Source of the DNA: Methanosarcina sp. MSH10X1
GTDB taxonomy: Archaea > Halobacteriota > Methanosarcinia > Methanosarcinales > Methanosarcinaceae
Reading direction: 5' to 3'
Length of the DNA: 64,000 bases
Assembly (NCBI RefSeq): GCF_004099695.1
Contig: NZ_SCHL01000005.1
Coordinates: 62,001-126,000, forward strand
The translations under genes and the position numbers were made by a program. Positions 26,097 to 34,067 of this stretch are shown here, piece after piece. Below the pieces are notes generated by a model. That model saw nothing but the letters and a program-made list of their open reading frames with translations, was not told where the DNA came from and made no database searches. Position 1 is the first letter of the stretch; each line of letters begins with the position of its first letter.

Positions 26097-26510
26097 TCAG
26101 GCAATGTGCTTCAGGCGCTCTATGTTTCTGAGCACGACTCTGCTTTCGGCTATAATTTCTTCCTCGATTTTGCTGACAATGCAATCCATTGGCACTGTAA
26201 GCCTGTATAGTTTGATCGGTCTGCCTTTACCTTTTGATTTCTTTTCTTCCCGAATATCTATCCAGTTGTTTTCGCGGAGATATCTCATTGCGACACTGAC
26301 CTCAGGCTGCCTGAGGCCCGATACCATTTCAATGCTCTGGGATGAAATTTCTCTTCCTTTTGCCAGGCATGCGAGCGTAAGAGCAATTGGTCTGCTGACA
26401 TTAATTCTTCTAAACAATTCTATCATTTCGTATTCTATTGATCCCATAGCTGTCGGAACATCTTCTTTTGTTTTAGAAATATCCATAACTGGACCACTTT
26501 CATCTATCAT
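26097..26510 (-). CDS. Winged-helix transcriptional regulator, paralogue A
   Basis: The 137-residue protein has a helix-turn-helix core at about 45-110: RRINVSRPIALTLACLAKG, ISSQSIEMVSGLRQPEVSVA as recognition-helix region, MRYLRENNWIDIREEKKSKG and GRPIKLYRLT as wing. A C-terminal helix (about 112-137) may dimerise. The layout resembles ArsR-type and related archaeal regulators, but no metal-binding cysteines are present. GGGTGATTAA precedes the ATG. A close paralogue lies 730 bp further on the same strand. Target genes are not known. Confidence 0.8.
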   Translation of the reverse strand: MIDESGPVMDISKTKEDVPTAMGSIEYEMIELFRRINVSRPIALTLACLAKGREISSQSIEMVSGLRQPEVSVAMRYLRENNWIDIREEKKSKGKGRPIKLYRLTVPMDCIVSKIEEEIIAESRVVLRNIERLKHIA

Positions 26511-27242
26511 TTAATCACCCGAAGAACCATTATAGAGTAAATTAATATAAATATTTACTTATGTTTTCTTTTTAATATTTATCGATTTATACTCATATTT
26601 TAGGATGTTTTTAATGCCCGTCTCTTCTACAAGTGGTCAGTTGACATTGTTTGTCCTTTTCGGCAGAGCCTGCGACTTTTATCTCCATATGCTACAAATT
26701 TTAAAAGTATTAGTAACATTCTTTCTCAACTAAGATTCTTCCTCAATTTCAGCCCTGATCTGAAATTATAAAAAAATCTGTCCTGCTTTGTGGAAGGCTA
26801 CAGATGAGTTTCAGCACTTTCTGCTCACCAGTTCTCTAAAGTTATCAGGTTGTAAAAAGAAGTTGTAGTATTTTCTTCAGAGAAAAGATTATCAAGTCTG
26901 CAAGATGCCCTCTTTATCTCTATTTAGATGTTTCTTCCAGGTACAATTTGTATTTATATCCTGCATCCGAAGAAATTCTCCTGCTCTACGTTTTTTGAAA
27001 TTCAGGTTCGGATGGAAAAAGGAATACTTCCGGGATGGAAAAAAGATATTATAAAGATGAAAAAAGAGTCACATAACTCTAAAAGAGTGCTGAAATGCCG
27101 TTAAACGCCTTTACTTCCGGGGTGATCTATAAGAAGTCATATCAGGGTTATAAAACCCGGACTTCAATATTATGATTAAATTTCTTCGAATGTACGGAAG
27201 ATTTAATGGAAACGTCTGTAATATTTAGGCTTTAAATCGGTT
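26511..27242. other. Long gap between the two regulator genes
   Basis: 732 bases of A/T-rich DNA. Several short frames exist (for example 40 codons from 26614, plus strand) but none looks like protein. It should contain the promoter of regulator A; no clear operator was found. Confidence 0.4.
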
Positions 27243-27644
27243 TCAGGAAAGATTCTTGAGACGTTCGATGTTCTGGAGGACGGCTTTGCTTTCAGCCATT
27301 ACGCTTTCCTCTATTGTATTGATAATCGTTTCCATGCGGACCGTCAGTTTATACAACTTGACAGGTCTGCCTTTGCCTTGATTTTTCTTTTCTTCCCGCA
27401 TATCTACCCAGTCGTTTTCGCGAAGGTAGCGCATGGCAATGCTTACCTCCGGCTGCCTCAAACCTGATACCATCTCAATACATTGGGAAGAAATTTCCTC
27501 TCCTTTGGAAAGGCATGCAAGGGTTAGAGCAACTGGCCTGTTGATATTAAGCCTCCTCAAAAGCTCTACCATCTCGTATTCAACCTCTCCCATCTTAAAG
27601 TCATTGCCCTCTAATATAAACTCATTATCTGCCACAACTATCAT
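27243..27644 (-). CDS. Winged-helix transcriptional regulator, paralogue B
   Basis: The 133-residue protein closely matches paralogue A from about residue 18 to the end (LNINRPVALTLACLSKG, SSQCIEMVSGLRQPEVSIA, GRPVKLYKLTV, AESKAVLQNIERLKNLS), while the N-terminal 17 residues differ. The recognition helix is almost unchanged (GLRQPEVS), so A and B may bind similar DNA. No metal-binding motif is seen. Its upstream 550 bp separate it from the divergent hdr operon, which makes hdr a possible target; that is only positional inference. Confidence 0.8.
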   Translation of the reverse strand: MIVVADNEFILEGNDFKMGEVEYEMVELLRRLNINRPVALTLACLSKGEEISSQCIEMVSGLRQPEVSIAMRYLRENDWVDMREEKKNQGKGRPVKLYKLTVRMETIINTIEESVMAESKAVLQNIERLKNLS

Positions 27645-28195
27645 CTACCGTTTATACCGAAAGAATAGTTTATGTTCACTTCCGATATCATTTCTCATCC
27701 AGTATTATCAGATCAATAGAAACATATTTTTTAGATATGTTATTTTTAACTATCTTTTATTGCCTTTATTAAATATATTTCTATTTATATGAGTTTCGGA
27801 TCTGTGGGAGTATCTCACAAAATCTGTTTTTCTCAGTTGATTTAAATAATAATACTTTCTCCTTATATATAATTATATGCCTATAAAAACTTCCTGACAA
27901 TAAAACATCTTACGACTTATACATGGAAAGCCTGCAGTTTGCAAAATAGGGCCGATTATAACTCCGTACCCGAGCATTAGCTTATATTATATAGGATAAA
28001 CACATCTCTCAATGTAGTTTTCCTTTGCTGAGAAAATATAATATAATAATAAACAGAGCAATGGTTGATTAAAGTCCTCTTCTCTTCTGAAATTAGCCAT
28101 ATTTTGCGAGTGCAGACCGATTTCTTTCCTTTTTGTGCCATTCTTTCCGGGTATTCTGGCAAGTATTAAATACGAATCCCCTAAAGTTTAGTATA
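27645..28195. other. Divergent gap between regulator B and hdrA
   Basis: A TATA-like TATTAAATAC at 28164-28173 lies about 28 bases before the hdrA ATG, suggesting a leaderless start. The rest is A/T-rich with no convincing frame. Confidence 0.45.
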
Positions 28196-30604
28196 ATGAA
28201 CGCTGCCCTGGACAAAGCCGCTGTATTTATCTGCCATTGCAGTGGGAACATTTCGGAACGTATTGATATTAATTTTATTAAGAAAACCCTTAAGGCAGAA
28301 GGGGTCCCGGTCTTCGACTACGAGTATCTTTGTTCGAGAGAGGGACAGACCCTCATCAAAAATAAGATTTCTGAAAGGAACCTCGACCGGATAGTGATAG
28401 GCTCGTGTACTCCTTCCAAACACGGCGCTCTATTTAAAAAATGTATTCAGGAAGCAGGTTTGAACCGGGCAATGCTCGAAATTGCAAACCTCAGGGAGCA
28501 CTGTGCCTGGGTACATCCTGACAGAGCCGGAGCGACTGAAAAAGCTCTCTCACTTCTGCGGGGAAAACTGAGACGCCTGGAAAATCTCGAGCCGCTTGAA
28601 GAAATAAAAGTAAATATCGTTCCGCAAGCCCTTGTTATCGGCGGAGGAATTGCAGGGATAACTGCGGCAGTGAACCTTGCAGATAATGGAATTTCCACCT
28701 GCCTCGTTGAGAAGGATTCAAGTATTGGCGGGAATATGGCAAAAATAGGCAAGGTTTTTTCTCCTGACAAGCTTGCAGAAGAGTGCGCAATGTGCTCATT
28801 AAGCCCGCTAATGAATGAGGTGGCAGCTAACCCTAACATAACCCTTCTAACCTGGACTGAGGTAGAACGCTTAAGCGGAAGTGCGGGCAACTTTACAGTC
28901 CGGCTGAGGAAAAAACCGAGATATGTTCGAGATAATTGTACGGGCTGCGGCCGTTGCAGCATGGTCTGCCCTGTTCTGGTTGAAAATGAGTTCAACTGCG
29001 GTCATACGGACAAAAAAGCAATTTCTTTGCGATTTTCGCAATCCGTTCCAAAAACCTACTGTATTGATCCTGATCACTGTCTGCAGCTGAATGGCGAAGC
29101 CTGCGGGAAATGTGCGGAAGCCTGTAAGTCCGGAGCAATTGATTTTTCGCAGAAGGAAGAGATTATAGAGCTCAATGTCGGTGCAGTTATTGTAGCTACA
29201 GGTTTTGAAGAATATGATGCATCCCAGAAACCCCAGTATGGGTACGGAATTTTCAAAAATGTGATTACCCAGATGGAACTTGCCAGGATGCTCGGGATCA
29301 ATGGCCCTACAAAAGGGGAACTACTAAGGCCTTCGGATTCCAGCCTGGATTCCCGCACCGTCAGCTCAACAGGTACCTGTGGAAACGAGAGTTCATATGA
29401 GGATTTTTCTGATAATGACTCCGAAAGGCCTGAAAAGATAGTTATGATTCAGTGCGTGGGTTCAAGGGATGAAAAAGAAGGCGGGAACCGGTACTGCTCC
29501 AGATATTGCTGCATGGCAGCCTTAAAACACTCCAACCTGATAAAGAAAAAATATCCGGGTACTGAAATCACGATTTGCTACGTCGATTTGAGGGCTCTTG
29601 GCTTCTACGAGAACTACTACCGGGCGGTTCAGGATGCGGGGGTCAAGTTTGTTAGGGGAAGACCTGCCGAAGTTGTGGAGAAGCCAGATAAAAGCCTTGT
29701 CGTCAGACTCGAAGATACGCTTACCCAGACGATAAAAGAGCTGCCTGCCGATCTCGTTGTACTTTCTGCTGCCATGATTCCTTCCAGGGGAACCCGGAAA
29801 ATTGCCAGTATATTGAATATCAGCCAGGACGAAAGCGGCTTTATCAAGGAAAGGCACTCGAAGTTGAAACCTGTAGACAGCTCACTGGATGGGATCTTTG
29901 TTTGCGGCACTGCTCAGAGCCCCAAGGATGTTACGGATACTATTTCCCAGGCAGGGCTTGCAGCTGTAAGGGGAAGGGCCTTTATTGCGGACAGCCCGAA
30001 AGCCCTTGTAAACGAAATCCCGACTATAAATCCGCTTCTCTGCACCCAGTGCCAGGAATGTCTCAGGTGTCCATTCGAGGCTTTTTCTTTAAGTGAGAGT
30101 GGAAAGATCACTGTAGACCCACTTGTCTGTACGGGATGCGGATATTGTACTGAACTCTGCCAAAATGGGGCTATCCAGATTGCAAGCTTTACAAAAAGCC
30201 AGCTAAAAGCCGAAATCGAAGGTGTGGTTAAAGAAGGAGATCTGCTGGGCTTTGTAAACAGCGGGGTTGCGTCCTTAACCTGCGACAATATCGGAAATAA
30301 CGCACTTAGCTATCCCTCAAATGTCAAGTTAATTAAGGTGCCAACAAACCTGGTAGTAGATAAAGACCTGCTGCTTCAAGCCTTCAAATGCGGGGCATCG
30401 GCTGTCCTCTTTATAGAAGATCCGCCAGATAGCCCGAGAGCTGAGATTATATATCCTCTAACTGTCAGACATTTCGAGAAGTTGAAAAAAGAAATCGGAG
30501 ATTCAGGAAGCAAACTCTATTTCAAGAAAGCTTATGTTCCAAACACAAAAGGGCTCGCAGGCACTTTTACCAGCCTTGCCCGGGAAGGAGAGATGATTAA
30601 ATGA
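28196..30604 (+). CDS. hdrA: CoB-CoM heterodisulfide reductase subunit A, with degenerate MvhD-like tail
   Basis: The start at 28196 gives MNAALDKAAVFICHCSGNIS, the normal HdrA N-terminus, and 802 residues. The FAD site is GGGIAGITAAVNLADNG near 147. Iron-sulfur motifs: CTGCGRCSMVCP near 248, CGKC/AC near 300, and two ferredoxin motifs near 612-660, of which the first has unusual spacing (C-x2-C-x2-C-x2-C-P) and the second is normal (CTGCGYCTELC). A polar insertion sits near 380-410. The last 130 residues resemble MvhD (VKLIKVPTNLVVDKDLLLQAF) but lack its cysteines. HdrA is the flavin subunit linking ferredoxin or F420 electrons to heterodisulfide reduction in soluble Hdr. hdrC overlaps by four bases. 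A leaderless promoter is likely. Confidence 0.9.
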   Translation: MNAALDKAAVFICHCSGNISERIDINFIKKTLKAEGVPVFDYEYLCSREGQTLIKNKISERNLDRIVIGSCTPSKHGALFKKCIQEAGLNRAMLEIANLREHCAWVHPDRAGATEKALSLLRGKLRRLENLEPLEEIKVNIVPQALVIGGGIAGITAAVNLADNGISTCLVEKDSSIGGNMAKIGKVFSPDKLAEECAMCSLSPLMNEVAANPNITLLTWTEVERLSGSAGNFTVRLRKKPRYVRDNCTGCGRCSMVCPVLVENEFNCGHTDKKAISLRFSQSVPKTYCIDPDHCLQLNGEACGKCAEACKSGAIDFSQKEEIIELNVGAVIVATGFEEYDASQKPQYGYGIFKNVITQMELARMLGINGPTKGELLRPSDSSLDSRTVSSTGTCGNESSYEDFSDNDSERPEKIVMIQCVGSRDEKEGGNRYCSRYCCMAALKHSNLIKKKYPGTEITICYVDLRALGFYENYYRAVQDAGVKFVRGRPAEVVEKPDKSLVVRLEDTLTQTIKELPADLVVLSAAMIPSRGTRKIASILNISQDESGFIKERHSKLKPVDSSLDGIFVCGTAQSPKDVTDTISQAGLAAVRGRAFIADSPKALVNEIPTINPLLCTQCQECLRCPFEAFSLSESGKITVDPLVCTGCGYCTELCQNGAIQIASFTKSQLKAEIEGVVKEGDLLGFVNSGVASLTCDNIGNNALSYPSNVKLIKVPTNLVVDKDLLLQAFKCGASAVLFIEDPPDSPRAEIIYPLTVRHFEKLKKEIGDSGSKLYFKKAYVPNTKGLAGTFTSLAREGEMIK

Positions 30605-31311
30605 TTCCATATGTAAACGAATACGATACCCCGGAATGTAATACCCTTGCAGAAACCGCAAAGAAAAGCATCCGGACACCTGCCTCTCTGGGGCTTGACC
30701 GCTGCATCCAGTGCGGAGCCTGCACGGCTTCCTGTCCTGCAGCCCGCTTTACAGATTACAGCCCGCGCCAGATTGTGAAAAAGGTTATGGAAAATGACCG
30801 CAGTGTGCTTGAGTCCGAGATGATCTGGTCCTGCTTCTACTGCTATTCCTGCAACGTGCGCTGTCCCAGGAATAACAGCCCTGTAACAATTGTGCAGGTG
30901 CTCAGGCAGATGGCTATTAATGAGGGCATCGGGGTTGAAAAGCTTGCTTATTTCCTTGAGATAGGAGAGTATCTTGCAGAAAATGGAGCCAGCAAAGTAC
31001 CTGGAGCCGGAGTTAAGAATATGGAAAGAGACCTTGGAGAACGCTGGATCAGGTTCAAGAAGAATCTTGAATCAACCCGCGTTGAATTGGGGCTCAGTTC
31101 CAGGGATATCAGGAATACCAATGGGGAAGTTCAGGCAATTCTTGAGGCTACTGGCTATTTTGAAAGGGAAAAATGGATCAAAGCAAAAATACAGGAAAAA
31201 CGTTTGCACCGGCTCCTGAAGAACCAGTGTATCAATAAGGAAAACAAAAGCGGAGATTTCAGCTTTGAAAGCGATAGAGAGTATTCCGGACAGCCAGCTT
31301 TTACTATTTAA
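30601..31311 (+). CDS. hdrC: CoB-CoM heterodisulfide reductase subunit C
   Basis: The 236-residue protein carries two complete 4Fe-4S motifs: CIQCGACTASCP (about 39-50) and CFYCYSCNVRCP (about 79-90). HdrC passes electrons from HdrA to HdrB, which reduces the CoM-S-S-CoB heterodisulfide. The C-terminal part (about 110-236) is helical with ERWIRFKKNL and a lysine-rich tail. The ATG overlaps the hdrA stop (ATGA), and hdrB starts inside its 3' end, so the three are one translationally coupled unit. This is the soluble HdrABC type, not the membrane HdrDE type. Confidence 0.92.
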   Translation: MIPYVNEYDTPECNTLAETAKKSIRTPASLGLDRCIQCGACTASCPAARFTDYSPRQIVKKVMENDRSVLESEMIWSCFYCYSCNVRCPRNNSPVTIVQVLRQMAINEGIGVEKLAYFLEIGEYLAENGASKVPGAGVKNMERDLGERWIRFKKNLESTRVELGLSSRDIRNTNGEVQAILEATGYFEREKWIKAKIQEKRLHRLLKNQCINKENKSGDFSFESDREYSGQPAFTI

Positions 31312-32209
31312 AAGCTGTATGGTCGGGCAGGAGTATCCAGGGGTGGAAACCTCAACGCGTTATGTATTTGATAGGCTTGGAGTAGATTACTGCATAAACG
31401 ATAAACAATCCTGCTGCACAGGAATAGGGCACTATACTGATGTTTTTGAAGGACTGACAACAACAGCAATTGCAGCCCGGAACTTCGCAGTCGCAAGAAG
31501 CTGCGGCTATCCCAATATAACCTGTCTCTGTTCAACCTGTTATGCCATAAATAAGGAAGCCTGTGAAGTACTTAATACCAATACCGAGATCCGGGAAAAA
31601 GTTAACTCCATCTTCCGGGAACAGGGCCTTGAGAATCTTGTTTACGAAAAAGACGATATGAACCCGAGGACAAACTTCTACCATGCAGTAGAGATTCTCC
31701 TTAGCAAGGTCAATGAGATCCAGAAGCAGAAGAAGTTCGACTTCTCAGGGGTCAAAGCTGCAGCCCACCATGCCTGCCATTACTATAAAGTTAAGTATCT
31801 TGATGTCCTCGGAAACCCTGAAAACCCCCAGTTGATAGATACCATAGCCGCAGCCTGCGGAGCCGAACCCGTGCGCTGGTACGAAGACCGCACTCTTACC
31901 TGCGGGATGGGCTTTTCCCAGCTCCATCTTAACAAAGACACCTCGCTTCAGGTAACAAAGACAAAACTCGACAGCCTCCAGAAAGCGGGCGTGGAGCTTA
32001 TGATTCATATGTGCCCGAACTGCCATATCCAGTATGACCGTTATCAGCCAGTTATCGAAGAAGAGTTTGACGTAAAGTATGATATGGTTCACATGAATAT
32101 TGCCCAGTTCGTAGCCCTTTCTATGGGGGCTCACCCCTACAAAGTATGCGGTTTCCAGACCCATTCCGTGCCTCTTGAGGAATTTCTGGAAAAGAAAGGA
32201 ATAGTTTAA
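31265..32209 (+). CDS. hdrB: CoB-CoM heterodisulfide reductase subunit B
   Basis: The 314-residue protein has two CCG domains, the catalytic non-cubane cluster sites of HdrB. The N-terminal one is seen as FKSCMVGQEYPGVE, SCCTGIGHYTD and CLCSTCYA; the C-terminal one as HHACHYYKVKYLD, TCGMGFSQ and HMCPNCHIQYDRY. HdrB carries out the two-step cleavage of heterodisulfide to CoM-SH and CoB-SH. The start is TTG at 31265, supported by GGAG nine bases upstream (31252-31255); it overlaps hdrC by 47 bases in another frame. It is the last gene of the operon and is followed by a terminator-like hairpin. Confidence 0.92.
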   Translation: MKAIESIPDSQLLLFKSCMVGQEYPGVETSTRYVFDRLGVDYCINDKQSCCTGIGHYTDVFEGLTTTAIAARNFAVARSCGYPNITCLCSTCYAINKEACEVLNTNTEIREKVNSIFREQGLENLVYEKDDMNPRTNFYHAVEILLSKVNEIQKQKKFDFSGVKAAAHHACHYYKVKYLDVLGNPENPQLIDTIAAACGAEPVRWYEDRTLTCGMGFSQLHLNKDTSLQVTKTKLDSLQKAGVELMIHMCPNCHIQYDRYQPVIEEEFDVKYDMVHMNIAQFVALSMGAHPYKVCGFQTHSVPLEEFLEKKGIV

Positions 32210-32214
32210 AAATT

Positions 32215-32257
32215 CAGGCTTTGAGTTGAGCCTGTCACATTTTTACTCTTTTTGGGA
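32215..32257 (+). terminator. hdr operon terminator
   Basis: CAGGCT (32215-32220) and AGCCTG (32229-32234) pair around an 8-nt loop, followed by T-rich blocks (ATTTTTACTCTTTTT), six bases after the hdrB stop. Confidence 0.6.
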
Positions 32258-32662
32258 CCTCTTGCAATTTATAAAAAAAATTCCGTTTTTTGAGTACAAT
32301 TTCTACGGTTCTTGCAGGCTTTGCTCTCTAAGGCTTTCCTTTTTTCAGGATTTTGCCTTAATCCTAAATCACTTCAAATCTCGTGGGGTTCGGTCATCTG
32401 CGGTCATACTTTATCTATTACTTTTTTATATTCCTGCTTAATCTTAATATCTGTGTCTACCCACTTAGGGGCCTTACTTGCCTTCGCGCTGTTCACTCTT
32501 TATCTTTAGCACCTTAAATATTAAAAACACCAGCTTTATAAAGAAGGTTAACAACTAAAATCTACAGGAAAGATATCAACCAAGAGATAATCGCCTTTTA
32601 ATCCAGCCTTACTGTTGAACGCTATGTAACTTGTATATAGGTTTAATCCTTACTTAATAAGT
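32258..32662. other. Gene-free stretch after hdr
   Basis: T-rich DNA between the hdr terminator and the convergent lipoprotein gene. Short frames here have no protein-like character. No RNA or repeat recognised. Confidence 0.4.
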
Positions 32663-33352
32663 TCAACAGCGTATCACTTTCAGTATAAGAGCTCCAACCA
32701 CTGTAGCAGTAATGCCACTAATGATTGGGTCTTTCCAGAATGATTCCTCATCATTAGTAGGTTGTTCCTCTCTTGTAACAGGCTGCTCTTCGTCTTTAGC
32801 AGGTTGCTCTCCACCCGTAACATACTGTTCCTGAACCGTAACATACTGTTCTTGAACCGTAACTTGCTGTTCATCATCCATATCAGGCTCTTCCTGAGCT
32901 GTGACATGCTGTTCCTGAGCCGTATCAGGTTGTTCTTGAATTGAAGCAGGTATGGGGTCTACAGGAGTATTTTTTTCAGAATCATATTCGCCTTCATAAC
33001 TTTTTATATAGGTTGTGCCAGTTCCACCCGGCTTTGCTTTATCCCCATTACTACCGAGGTATATTGCGCCGTACTCTTTAGGGGAGTTAGGATCGTAATA
33101 ATAAAAACTGATCATACCATTAGACCACACATCACAGTGTCCGGCTGGATACTCTTCTATAAAAGCATCATATGCTGAACTTATGAAGTCTCCAGATTCA
33201 GGAGCTTCAAAATTATCGATAAAAGTAGTTACCTCTTCTTCAGTAGGCATATCTTTATTTTCAGTTGCTGCTTCACACGATGTCAGCAAAACGAAGATCA
33301 AGAACACATATATTATTTTTATTGGCAGTCCCATTTTAACTCCTATTTTCAA
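32663..33352 (-). CDS. Repeat-containing lipoprotein with C-terminal membrane helix
   Basis: A signal segment (about 9-25) ends in the lipobox LLTSC, Cys 26. A small domain follows (about 35-130: TTFIDNFEAPESGDF, then CDVWSNGMISFYYYDPN) that is not recognised. About 140-205 is a low-complexity repeat of EQ/EEQ-x-VT units (QEQHVTAQEEP, VQEQYVT twice). The protein ends with SFWKDPIISG and a hydrophobic helix (TATVVGALILKVI) before RC. With lipid at one end and a helix at the other, the repeat would lie as a loop outside the membrane. A second start at residue 7 is possible. Stands alone; function unknown. Confidence 0.65.
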   Translation of the reverse strand: MKIGVKMGLPIKIIYVFLIFVLLTSCEAATENKDMPTEEEVTTFIDNFEAPESGDFISSAYDAFIEEYPAGHCDVWSNGMISFYYYDPNSPKEYGAIYLGSNGDKAKPGGTGTTYIKSYEGEYDSEKNTPVDPIPASIQEQPDTAQEQHVTAQEEPDMDDEQQVTVQEQYVTVQEQYVTGGEQPAKDEEQPVTREEQPTNDEESFWKDPIISGITATVVGALILKVIRC

Positions 33353-34067
33353 TCTGTTGCAGATAATTTGTATAATCTAAATATGGCATCATAACGAAAT
33401 ACAAAAACATACACATACGAGCTATGGCATAATTAATAGAGAAATAATTAAAATTAAAATAAAGGCGTTGTAGATAAATAAGTTGAATATGATTTCCCTA
33501 ATAATGACATTCACATCTGGCCCTTTTCATAAAATATCATAATTTTCAAAAATGAATTAGCTTCATACATATTTTACAAAATGCTTTTAAATTTTTCCTT
33601 TTTAGTTATCTATTTTATAAAACTAGTTAAATAATGGGGGCCGTGAAAGATAAAAGTGAATATCTTCAAGCCAGAAAAGTATTTCTTAATAAGCTGTAAT
33701 AAGGCTCATTAGAGGTCAAAATTTTATTTTGATTTAGTAAAATCTCACTCAATTTGTTTTAGCAGTTACAAAAAACTTCTAAAGATATCTTTTTAGATAA
33801 AATAGGAAATTTGATAATTCATGAAATAATTAATGAAATAATTAATAAGGCTTAATTAAAGTAAAACACGAACTTCTTAAAATAACCTATTGAAATTCCT
33901 TTAGAGCCTTCCCAAAAGTCAAAATGGTGTATCGTAAAGCTACGTTAGAACTCTGATTTTGAGTATCTATTCCAGTTTTGAATATGTCATTATAATAATT
34001 GGTTATTAAGTTATCACAGCAATTTTTGTCCAGGCTCTAAGTAAAAAAGGTTAAGGAGTAATCTCTA
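33353..34067. other. Long gene-free stretch
   Basis: 715 bases of A/T-rich DNA upstream of the beta-helix gene. A 21-codon frame at about 33632 (MGAVKDKSEYLQARKVFLNK) follows a TATA-like TTTTATAAAA but is too short to call. GGAG nine bases before the GTG at 34068 belongs to the next gene. Confidence 0.4.
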
